DNA from: Chrysochromulina parva
Lineage: Eukaryota; Haptophyta; Prymnesiales; Chrysochromulinaceae
Assembly (NCBI GenBank): GCA_002887195.1
Contig: PJAB01000897.1
Span: 1-19,334, forward strand
Length of the DNA stretch: 19,334 nucleotides
Direction of reading: 5' to 3'
The position numbers were made by a program, and so were the translations under genes. The notes below the pieces were generated by a model. It was given only the letters and a program-made list of their open reading frames with translations, made no database searches and was not told where the DNA came from. Positions 12,519 to 19,334 of the stretch are shown in pieces (position 1 is the stretch's first letter; the number at the start of each line of letters is the position of its first letter).

Positions 12519-15073
12519 GCCCGTCCCATCGCTGGTCATTGTCGGCGAGTAGGAAGCGCTTGAACTGATCGTGGAGGGCGCCGCTTTCGTGGGGCTCGCC
12601 TAGCACGAGCACCGCCGGGCCCTCGTCCACGCTGGCGACCGATTTGCTGCACGCGACCATCAGCACCCTCACTGGCGGCGCCGAGAGTGACGCAAGACTT
12701 TGCGGCGCCTCATGAGATTGGGCGCCGTCGTCGAGGCCGAGGCGGCCGTGGCTGCCCTCGCCCCAGGTGAAGGCGTCGCCGTCGTCCGTTACGGTGAAGA
12801 CGAGGTCCGCGCCGCACGCGACCAGCGCGCAAGGGCTGCCCAGGGCGTTCTCGTCAGCTGGGTCCTCGTAACGGCCTGGCAAGCGAACCTTCGTCGGCGG
12901 CATGCCGAACCGCCCGCCCCACAGCCAGAGCCTCCCCAACGTATCGGCCGCCGCCACGTGCGTCGCGCCGCACGCAATGAAGTCAATCCCCACGTCGTCC
13001 GGGTCAGTGGGACCCCAGGGAATCAGCCGCATCGGCGCGCCAACCTCTCCCACGTCCGGATCGTCGATGCCAAGCTGACCGTCGTAGTTGGCGCCGCAAC
13101 CCCACAGCCGGCCCGCCTCGTCCACGTAGCACGTGAACTCGTCGCCGCAGTCCACCATCGCCATGTGGCCCTCCAAGTGGCCCTCGAGCTCGCGCGCTGC
13201 CTCGGGCACTCGCAGCGAGAGTGGCAGCTTCCGAGGGGCCAGCACGCGGCTCTCCCCTCGGACAAGGAGCACCCCGAGCCGTCCGTCATCGGCGCTGCCC
13301 CATGCGTACGCGGATCCCGCAGTGGTGATGGCGGCCGAGTGCCGATCGCCGCACGCCACGACGGCCCACGCCTCTGCCACGTCATCTAGGACAGTCCGCA
13401 GCGCCGTCGGCGTGAGCACGCAATCCATCGGATCACGCAAACCCATCAGCCGTGGATTGCCGATCTCGATCTCGATCTCCGTGCTCTCGCCTTCCTCGGA
13501 CAGCGCGCTCAGGGTCACCGCGCCTCCGAAGCCCTCCTCGACAGCGATCACTCGCGCTCGCGCCACGTCGGTCGGTTGGAGCGTGCCCCAGTGAATCGGC
13601 CGCCACACGCCTTCAATGCTTAGCTCGCCCTCGTGGATCGCGACCTGCAGACCCACGTCCGCGCGGCAAAAGGCGCCACTCCCCAGCCCGAGCTGCCCGT
13701 GCTTGTCGCTGCCCCACGCGTACAGGCGCCGCCCGTGCTGGGCGATCGCAATCGTGTGCGCAAAGCCGCACGCGACGCCGCGCACCTGTGGGGAATAGGA
13801 CGCCGTGGTGAGCACTTGCATGCGCGAAGCCGCACGCGACGCCGCGCACCACGACGGCGCCCTCGACCTCCTCGGCGAAAAGCACGCGCCTCCGTAGGCT
13901 GAGCTGCTTCCTGTCACCGTGGCCAAGCTGGCCGCACTCGTTCCTCCCCCAAGTGAACACCTCACCCGAGACGGCGACCACCGCGCAGTGCGCCGCGCCG
14001 CAGGCTACTTGCCGAATCTGGAGACCCATCAAGTCGTCGCGCAGGCGAGGGCGAGTACCACCGCGTCCAAACGAGTACACGTCGGGTAGCCGGCCGCTCA
14101 TCTGGGCAGCGCCCTCCTCGAGCAGGTCGATGAAGCGCTTGGGCGCTCCGCCGCCGCGCGCATGATGCAGCAGCACCTGGCGCGAAAGTAGCTCTGGCAG
14201 CGTCGCGCGCTGCTGCGGCCGCTTATGCAGCATCGCCTCGACGCACGCGTACATGGCCTGGGAGTACTGGGTGTGGCCGCGGCCGTGCGCGCCGCGCGCG
14301 TCGGTGAGGGCGTTCTGCGACGGGTTGTTGACGAGCTTGTACACGATCGACAGCATCGACGCGCCCTCATACGGCAGACGAAACAGCATGAGCTCGAACA
14401 TCATGACGCCGAGCGCCCACACGTCCGATGCGGCCGAGTACGTGGTGTTCATCTCCATCTTGTGGTTGAAGAGCTCGGGCGCCATGTATGCGGGCGTGCC
14501 CTTGAGCTCCACCCGGATGTCTGCCGCCGCCTCGAACTCCGTCTCGCGCACGCCGTCCGCACGCTTCACCAGCGCGCGCCCGAGGGACAGCTCGTGTTGC
14601 ATCACGGTACAGCTGATGCCGAAGTCGGAGAGCTTGGGCGTGCCGTCCGCCGTGAGCAGCACGTTGGCCGGTTTTACATCGCGGTGAAGCACGCGACAGC
14701 TGTGCGCGTAGTGCAGCGCCGATGCCACTTGCGACAGGATGCTCAGCAGCTGCTCCTCGGGCAGCGGCGTGCCCGCTGCTTTTGCACGCCGCACCACCTT
14801 GAGCACGTCATCGGGTGCGACCTCCATGACGATGCATAGATCGTCGCCGTCATGGAAATGTTCGACGTACTCGATGATATTCGGATGGCGCAGGCGAGAG
14901 AGCAGCGCGACCTCGAGCAGCGTCTGCTTGCGCTCCTCGTGTGACAGATCCGCAAAGTTGACACGCTTGAGGGCGAGCTGCCGCCCGTCTCTCTTGCGCG
15001 TCACCAGGTGGACGGTGCCCATCGCACCCTGCCCGAGGCGCTTTTCGAGGGTGTACTCATCGATGCACGTCAT
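12493..15073 (-). CDS. NEK-type kinase with RCC1 repeats
   Basis: A predicted 838-residue Ser/Thr kinase fused to an RCC1-like propeller, the NEK8/NEK9 architecture. Exon 1 (15073-13850, 408 codons) holds the kinase: G-Q-G-A-M-G-T-V (14-21), K36, E54, H-R-D-V-K-P-A-N (130-137), D150-F-G, G-T-P-A-Y-M-A-P-E (192-200). The loop from DFG to APE is about 50 residues and carries an insert (about 156-189). RCC1 blades begin at 332 (V-Y-S-F-G-R-G, V-F-T-W-G-R-N-E-C-G-Q-L-G) and continue in exon 2 (13785-12493) with repeated Y-A-W-G, L-W-G-C-G, L-W-L-W-G-G and F-T-W-G-E-G-S-H-G-R-L-G. The two frames join only if 64 bp (13849-13786) is spliced. NEK8/9 proteins act at cilia and in mitosis; this role is inferred by family. 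The ATG at 15073 is the first in frame. A genuine frameshift is the alternative to splicing. Confidence 0.85.
13757..13849. repeat. 29-bp direct repeat, exon start and intron start
   Basis: Copies at 13757-13785 and 13821-13849, offset 64 bp, differ at one base (A versus G). On the minus strand each begins GTGCGCGGCGTCGCG and encodes the R-G-V-A-C-G-F-A-H motif typical of an RCC1 blade. Beyond 29 bp the similarity fades to scattered matches. Confidence 0.9.
13786..13849 (-). other. 64-bp intron starting with a copy of next exon
   Basis: Minus strand: donor GTCGTG|GTGCGCGG, acceptor TATTCCCCACAG|GTGCGCGG. Length 64 is not a multiple of three, and its removal joins the two RCC1-coding frames exactly (E-G-A-V-V then V-R-G-V-A-C-G-F-A-H-T). 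The first 29 bases of the intron (13849-13821) match the first 29 of the downstream exon (13785-13757) at 28 positions. If retained, translation shifts frame and stops at 13613, giving a 486-residue kinase with barely one propeller blade. Confidence 0.75.
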
Positions 15074-15394
15074 GTCCCTCTGGCAGCTAAGAAGTCAGCT
15101 AAGAAGTCCGTCGGCCGGGCGTCGGCGTGGCCGCGGCCGACGGACGGGATGTGGTGGGTCCGCGAACAGGAACTTGTGTGTGAACGTACGTCAACTACCG
15201 CTGCTGCCCGGCAACCATTCGTCGGCGGCTTGGATTATGGTGGAGACCTGGTGGAGATGTTTGAAACGTGGTATTGTACGTGAGAGGAAGCTTCAGGGGG
15301 ACGCGTATGCGATAACTTGGAAATGCGCGCCTCGCGTCTCGCCACCATCGTAGAGCAGACTAACCTAGTCGTTTTCATACCAGCACGTCGCGTT

Positions 15395-15453
15395 ACCGGT
15401 CTTACCGGTCACCGGTCTAGACCGGTGGGCTCCCCCGGTGTCTTTTTACCGGT
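15395..15453. promoter_or_regulatory. Five ACCGGT sites with an 18-bp palindrome
   Basis: ACCGGT occurs at 15395, 15404, 15411, 15421 and 15448, five times in 59 bp. The middle pair forms a perfect 18-bp palindrome, CACCGGTCTAGACCGGTG (15410-15427). The cluster lies about 175-230 bp upstream of the channel ATG and about 320-380 bp from the kinase ATG. The spacing and symmetry suggest a binding site for a dimeric regulator, but no factor is known to me. Confidence 0.5.
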
Positions 15454-15498
15454 ACGGAGGTTGTAGCTCGAGACGCTTCGTCGTGTTTTGGCACTTTT

Positions 15499-15534
15499 CC
15501 TTTGGGCCGCTCCGATCCTTTGGGCCGCTCCGAT
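15499..15534. repeat. 18-bp perfect tandem duplication
   Basis: CCTTTGGGCCGCTCCGAT is present twice head to tail (15499-15516, 15517-15534), upstream of the channel ATG, probably in its 5' leader or promoter. Confidence 0.9.
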
Positions 15535-15626
15535 CATCGGACCGTCCAGGCCTGTCTTCCGCTCTTCCGGCCAAAAGCCCTGGTCACCATCAGGTATTTT
15601 GGTGTCCAGCTTCTAGCTGTCGGCGA

Positions 15627-17801
15627 ATGAGGAGAGGTTGTAAGGTATCCCTTGCAAGAGGGTCGAGCACGGCAGGAACTCAAAACAGAAGCACAAACAG
15701 CACGGCACTGTTTGGCCCTGTGACTGAGCCTGATTCGCAGCCGGACGCGAAGGCGCAGCTTGACGAGGAAGAGGTGCCTCAAGCGTTGGTGCCGAAGGAA
15801 GAGCGGAGCATGTCTGATGTCATCGAAGCAAAGCTGATCAACAAGGAGCTGGACGGTGTTCAGAAGGTTCCTTGGTACATAATTGACCCGACTGGCACCT
15901 TTGTGAGAGAGCAGCGAAGGAGAATGGTGGCACGCAAGCGCCTCGACACCCGTTCCCGTAGGCCACAAGGGACTCGGGTGCTTGACAGAGCAGAAATCAA
16001 CGCCAGGAACGTCTTGAACCAAGTGGCTCTCAAGGTGCTGAGTAACATGACCATTTTTCCCGCCTGGGATGTGATCGGCGGGCTTGCGCTCATGTATACT
16101 GCGGCGCTTACGCCGTTCGAGGTCGGTTTCCTACCTCCACCCACTCGCGCCGACGAACCGCTCTTTGTGATCAACCGTATCGTCGATTGCATCTTCATCC
16201 TAGATGTGATCTTCGCATTCTTCATCATGACGCCAATCGTTCCGAAGGCGGGCGATCCTGTAGGCAAGAGCGCCTGGGAGATGAATCCGCGTGCGCTTGC
16301 ACGCAACTACGTGCGCGGCTGGTTCTTCCTCGACGTCATCTCGATCTTTCCGTCCATTTTTGACATTCTGCCGGTCATTTCGAATGAAGGGCCCGACGCG
16401 GGCGGCGCCAAGGCGCTGCGCACATTGCGCGCGCTGCGCTTGGTCAAGCTGTTGCGGCTCATGCGCGCCTCGCGTGTGTTCCAGCGCGCTCGCGAGCGCA
16501 TCTCGCTCAACTCAGTGACCGTCACGCTCATCAGCCTTCTCACCCAGACGTGCATGCTCACGCACGCATACGCTTGCATTGTTGCCATCTGGACCACATT
16601 TTTCGATTCACCTCTCGACACGTGGCTCGGCACCTTTGGCTATTGCAAGCCCGCGGGCGTCGAGGCCGACGGAAGCCTGCTCACCGACTCACAGGGTAGA
16701 GTGCTCGCCGAGTGTGTGGACGTCGCCTATCGGTACCTCCACTGCCTCTTCTGGTCTGTGCAGCTGCTCACCGGCTACTCGATCACGCCGGCAATGGGCC
16801 CCTACAAGCCCTTCTACTCGACCTCTCCAACCTCCTCATCGACGTCTCCGACCTCTCCTACCGACGCTGCTGCGCTGCAACCGGAGTGGGAGGTGCAGTT
16901 CAAGCCGACCGAGTACATTCTGCTACTCGTCATGCTCCTCTTTGGCGTCTTCGCGTGGACGGTTATCTTCGGCAATTTGATTGTCGCGCTCACGCAGGCC
17001 GACCCAGACCGCAAACGGTTCACCGAGGGGCTCGACGCGCTAAACCGCTTCTGCGACCAGTACAAGCTCTCCAAGGAAATTTCCCGTGAGCTACGCCGCT
17101 ACTACTTCCACACGATCGACGTCTTGAAGTACGATTCGCGCATGGCCGCGATCGAGCAGCTGTCGCCCATGCTCAAGCAGAGGGTGACGTGGGAGCTCAA
17201 CAAGCACTGGCTCTTGCGGATCCCGTGCTTCGTCTCTGGGTGCTTTCAAAGAGTGATGGAGGCCGAGCGCAAGGGCTTCCTGTGCCAGATAGTGCTGAGC
17301 ATGCGCCCCGTCGTCTTCGGGCCCAAGGAGTTGCCCCCGGGTAAGTGCCTCTACTTCATCTCACAGGGCAGCGTCCACTACCGCATCTCATCCACGAGAT
17401 CCAGTTTGCTCGGTCCGGGAGATACGTGGGGCTGGCCCGATCTGTTGCTGACAAAAGCCAAGCCGCTGCGCGCGGTGACGAACACATACGTGCACACAAG
17501 TTCCGTCAGCAAGAGGGACTTTGTGAACCTCATCCACGCCTATCCGAACGCGTACAAGGCAGTCAAAACCTGGACACTCTTCAAGGAAATGGCCATCTAC
17601 ATGATGCGTGAATCGATGAATATCAGGAAGGAAGCGGGCCGACTCGAACTCGACAAGCAGCGCCTTGTAGTGCAGCAACGCGAGAGCCAAACGTTGGCTG
17701 CTGCCTATGCAAGCACCGCGATCACAACATGCAGAAGTGGCGGCCCGTCAACAAGAAGCGGCGCGCCGTCAACACGCCTCATTGGCAAGCTTGAGGCGTG
17801 A
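15627..17801 (+). CDS. Voltage-sensor channel with CNBD-like domain
   Basis: A 724-residue membrane protein of the EAG/HCN/CNG type. The first in-frame ATG is 15627; MSDVIEAK at 15810 is a second candidate. S1 starts near 141; S2 contains I-F-I-L-D-V-I-F-A-F-F; S3 holds F-F-L-D-V-I-S-I. S4 (262-284) has a positive charge every third residue (R265, R268, R271, K274, R277, R280, R283). S5, a pore helix (H-C-L-F-W-S-V-Q-L-L) and S6 with F-G-N-L-I-V-A-L follow. The selectivity filter position reads L-T-G-Y-S-I (382-385 is TGYS) rather than GYGD or GFG, so K+ selectivity is doubtful. A helical C-linker precedes a cyclic-nucleotide-binding-like fold from 551. In it the usual G-E of the phosphate cassette is replaced by G-W-P-D (602-605), although an Arg follows (P-L-R-A-V). 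The C-terminus is a short coiled coil. The protein acts in a membrane; whether plasma or ciliary is unknown. Confidence 0.85.
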   Translation: MRRGCKVSLARGSSTAGTQNRSTNSTALFGPVTEPDSQPDAKAQLDEEEVPQALVPKEERSMSDVIEAKLINKELDGVQKVPWYIIDPTGTFVREQRRRMVARKRLDTRSRRPQGTRVLDRAEINARNVLNQVALKVLSNMTIFPAWDVIGGLALMYTAALTPFEVGFLPPPTRADEPLFVINRIVDCIFILDVIFAFFIMTPIVPKAGDPVGKSAWEMNPRALARNYVRGWFFLDVISIFPSIFDILPVISNEGPDAGGAKALRTLRALRLVKLLRLMRASRVFQRARERISLNSVTVTLISLLTQTCMLTHAYACIVAIWTTFFDSPLDTWLGTFGYCKPAGVEADGSLLTDSQGRVLAECVDVAYRYLHCLFWSVQLLTGYSITPAMGPYKPFYSTSPTSSSTSPTSPTDAAALQPEWEVQFKPTEYILLLVMLLFGVFAWTVIFGNLIVALTQADPDRKRFTEGLDALNRFCDQYKLSKEISRELRRYYFHTIDVLKYDSRMAAIEQLSPMLKQRVTWELNKHWLLRIPCFVSGCFQRVMEAERKGFLCQIVLSMRPVVFGPKELPPGKCLYFISQGSVHYRISSTRSSLLGPGDTWGWPDLLLTKAKPLRAVTNTYVHTSSVSKRDFVNLIHAYPNAYKAVKTWTLFKEMAIYMMRESMNIRKEAGRLELDKQRLVVQQRESQTLAAAYASTAITTCRSGGPSTRSGAPSTRLIGKLEA

Positions 17802-17860
17802 CATAGAGGTATCAGATCACGCTGGTTTGCCGAGAGCGACATCCAGGAAATACAGAAGAA

Positions 17861-17981
17861 GGCGCGGCTCCGGCTCGCCTATTGCGAGTAGCGTCTTCCA
17901 TGGAAACTAATAGACTTGTAGAGTACCTTGTAGAATACTTGGCGCGGCTCGTCTAATGCGGGAGCGACTTCCAGGGAATTG
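17861..17981. repeat. Degenerate repeats downstream of channel gene
   Basis: GGCGCGGCTC occurs at 17861 and 17941, each followed by a related stretch ending in CTTCCA(T/G)GGAA. A third diverged relative (GAGAGCGACATCCAGGAAAT) lies near 17832. Between them, CTTGTAGAGTAC and CTTGTAGAATAC are tandem 12-bp units (17925-17948). The region 17802-18067 between the channel stop and the next gene's stop otherwise shows no gene. It must contain both 3' ends. Confidence 0.65.
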
Positions 17982-18067
17982 TATGTCACCCCATAAAGGC
18001 GAGCGAGAACACTTCCGCTTGTCGCCGCTGTGAACGTTTAACACGTCAGACGACAGGCGTGAAAACG

Positions 18068-19334
18068 TCAGCGCCCGCGCCTGTCCGTCTCTGGCGACGG
18101 AGGGGGCGACGGAGGGGGTGGCGATGGAGGAGGAGATGGCGGCGGCGGCGAGGGTGGCGGTGGAAAGGGTGGTGGAAAGGGCGGTGGAAACGGCGGCGGT
18201 GAGGGCGGTGGCGGCGATGGCGGAGGTGGGGTTGGCGGTGGCGAGGGTGAGGGTGGCAAGGGGGGCGGCGTCGGAGGTAGGGGAGAGGGCGGTGGCGCGG
18301 GAGGTGGAAAGGGCGGCGGCTTCAGTGGAGGGAAGGGTGGCGGCCGTGGCGGTGGCAATGGCAATGGCTCCGGCGAGGGTGGAGGTGGTGTTGGTGGTGG
18401 CGAGGGTGGAGGTGGCGACGGCTCTGGCGGCTCAGGCGGTGGCGGCGAGGGCGGCGGCGGTGAAGGTGGTGGCGGCGAGGGCCTTGGCGACGGTGGCGGT
18501 GGCGATGGAGGTGGTGGAGGTGAGGGTGGCATTGGCGGCGAGGGCGGCGGGGGACGGGGCGATGGCGGGGGTTGGGGCGGCGGCGAGGGCGGCGGCGATG
18601 GTGGCGGCGGCGACGGCGGTGGACGGGGGGGCGACGGCGGCGATGGCGGAGGCGATGGCGCAGGAGGTGGAGGAGGTGGGGCGAAAGGCGGGCTTGGCGG
18701 TGGCGGCGGCAAGGGCGAGGTGGGTGCCATGGGCGGCGGCGGCGGCGGCGGCGGTGGCGATGAATTGGGCGGGAAGGGTGGCGGTTGGGGCGAGGGCGGC
18801 GGTGGAGGAGGGCTTGAAGGTGGGCTCGGTGGCGAAGGTGGCCGCTTAGGTGGCGGTGGCGAAGGCGGCGGGCTGGGTGGCGACAAGGGCGGCGGGGACG
18901 GGCGCGGTGGCATTGGCGGCGGCGATGGTGGCATGCACGGCGGCGGCGCGGGAGGCGGCGAGGGTGCTGGAGCAACATCGACGTGCTCGCAGCAATTCAG
19001 GCACGTGAGAGAGTTGCACGAATCGCACACGCCGAGCGTGTACGAATCGCAGCACTCACTGCCATCGTCCAGGGCATTTGGCGGGAGGGGCGGCGGCGGC
19101 GGCGGGAGCGTCCACGCCCAGATGTTGACGCGTGCGTTGCCTATGACTGCCGTCGCCTTGAGCGGGTTCAGACGGACCTCGTCCCAGCCGCGCGGAATCT
19201 CTTGGTCGCCGGGGCGCTCAAACACTGGAAGCGGCGCCGAGACGCCGGCGCTCCCGCTGCTGTCCTGGTGGGCATTGTGGGTGAGGCCGCCGAAGGCGTG
19301 CGCGAGCGCAAGGCGAAGTGCCGCTACGAAAGAG
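18068..19334 (-). CDS. Partial Ser-Pro-rich extracellular-type protein
   Basis: The frame is open from the right window edge to a TGA at 18068, about 421 codons, with no ATG near the edge, so the N-terminus lies outside. The first visible part (A-L-A-H-A-F-G-G, then R-G-W-D-E-V-R-L-N) may belong to a globular domain. It includes A-V-I-G-N-A-R-V-N-I-W-A-W-T-L before the first Pro run. A compact Cys cluster follows (E-C-C-D, V-C-D-S-C-N, L-T-C-L-N-C-C-E), in the order CC-x7-C-x2-C-x4-C-x2-CC. The last 270 or so residues are S-P-P-P/S-P-P-P-P repeats with almost no other residues, as in hydroxyproline-rich wall or matrix glycoproteins (extensin or pherophorin style). Unlike pherophorins, no second globular domain follows: the tract ends in E-T-D-R-R-G-R. 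A downstream intron or an assembly break in the repeat could hide one. Confidence 0.65.
   Translation of the reverse strand, partial: SFVAALRLALAHAFGGLTHNAHQDSSGSAGVSAPLPVFERPGDQEIPRGWDEVRLNPLKATAVIGNARVNIWAWTLPPPPPPLPPNALDDGSECCDSYTLGVCDSCNSLTCLNCCEHVDVAPAPSPPPAPPPCMPPSPPPMPPRPSPPPLSPPSPPPSPPPPKRPPSPPSPPSSPPPPPPSPQPPPFPPNSSPPPPPPPPPMAPTSPLPPPPPSPPFAPPPPPPAPSPPPSPPSPPRPPPSPPPPSPPPSPPPQPPPSPRPPPPSPPMPPSPPPPPSPPPPSPRPSPPPPSPPPPSPPPPEPPEPSPPPPSPPPTPPPPSPEPLPLPPPRPPPFPPLKPPPFPPPAPPPSPLPPTPPPLPPSPSPPPTPPPPSPPPPSPPPFPPPFPPPFPPPPSPPPPSPPPSPPPPSPPPSPETDRRGR
18095..18965. repeat. G-rich GGNGGN low-complexity tract
   Basis: About 870 bp in which the plus strand is almost wholly GGC/GGT/GGA/GAG triplets and the minus strand is C/T-rich. 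It encodes the Pro-Ser tract on the minus strand. Units are irregular rather than exact tandem copies, so it grew by slippage and point change. Dense runs of G on one strand give many potential G-quadruplexes. The open frames on the plus strand are by-products of the composition. Confidence 0.85.

Larger units (their letters stand above)
15074..15626. other. Divergent intergenic region
   Basis: 553 bases between the ATGs of the NEK-RCC1 gene (-) and the channel gene (+), presumably containing both promoters. Near the kinase ATG there is a perfect 12-bp tandem duplication, CAGCTAAGAAGT (15084-15095 and 15096-15107). The right half holds clustered ACCGGT sites and an 18-bp palindrome, then an 18-bp tandem duplication (both listed separately). 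The channel reading frame stays open upstream through 15438 but has no ATG before 15627. No RNA gene is recognised. Confidence 0.55.

Noticed and set aside
12493..15073. Reading the NEK-RCC1 locus as a frameshifted pseudogene or two genes
   Set aside because: Both frames encode intact RCC1 repeats, the break coincides with a 64-bp segment having GT and CCCCACAG borders, and removal restores one blade exactly. A sequencing duplication remains possible and is listed under the finding.
18118..18849. A 243-codon plus-strand frame rich in Ala/Val/Glu/Arg
   Set aside because: It is the complement of the Ser-Pro repeat; its composition follows from the GGN repeat and it has no domain.
1..19334. Giant-virus or bacterial origin
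   Set aside because: No capsid, DNA polymerase, transposase or phage gene was seen, and the gene types with short GT-AG introns point to a nuclear algal genome.

Overview
The window looks like nuclear DNA of a GC-rich, gene-dense eukaryotic microalga. A haptophyte is my first guess and another chromist or green-lineage alga is possible. The evidence is the kind of genes present (TFIIA, a NEK-type kinase, LIM domains, a multi-EF-hand protein, a six-transmembrane channel, a GT31-like Golgi enzyme, a Ser-Pro-rich wall-type protein). Three short GT-AG introns (64, 72 and 130 bp) can be inferred from reading-frame logic. There is no sign of bacterial operons, ribosome binding sites, phage or insertion sequences. 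Taxonomy is inference from gene style only.

Layout, left to right. 1-877 is a repeat-bearing gene-poor flank. Then come five minus-strand genes in a row: a 334-aa protein with a myristoylation-type N-terminus, a poly-proline run and two copies of a Trp-rich module (878-1882); a LIM-domain protein (2081-3307); a TFIIA gene in which the gamma (small) subunit and the beta part of the large subunit form one reading frame (3561-4799); a type II membrane GT31-like glycosyltransferase without a clear DXD motif (4939-6444); and a secreted-type Ala/Gln-rich coiled-coil protein (6698-8974). A two-exon gene for an unrecognised 151-aa protein (9402-9987) diverges from an eight-EF-hand protein (10143-12116) across about 155 bp. 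A NEK8/NEK9-style kinase with C-terminal RCC1 repeats (12493-15073, minus) needs one 64-bp intron. It diverges from a voltage-sensor channel with a cyclic-nucleotide-binding-type domain (15627-17801). The right edge holds a partial extracellular-type protein whose last 270 or so residues are Ser-Pro/poly-Pro (18068-19334, minus).

The most unusual item is the TFIIA gamma-beta fusion. In known eukaryotes TFIIA gamma is a separate small protein, and the large subunit is alpha-beta, often cut between alpha and beta. Here gamma replaces alpha in front of beta, and the linker still carries a Q-Y-D-G motif resembling the alpha/beta cleavage site. The second is the NEK-RCC1 intron. Its first 29 bases duplicate the start of the downstream exon (28/29 identical), which is what intron gain by local duplication would leave.

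The genes do not form one obvious pathway. The NEK kinase, multi-EF-hand protein and channel are compatible with ciliary or calcium signalling, but that link is speculative.
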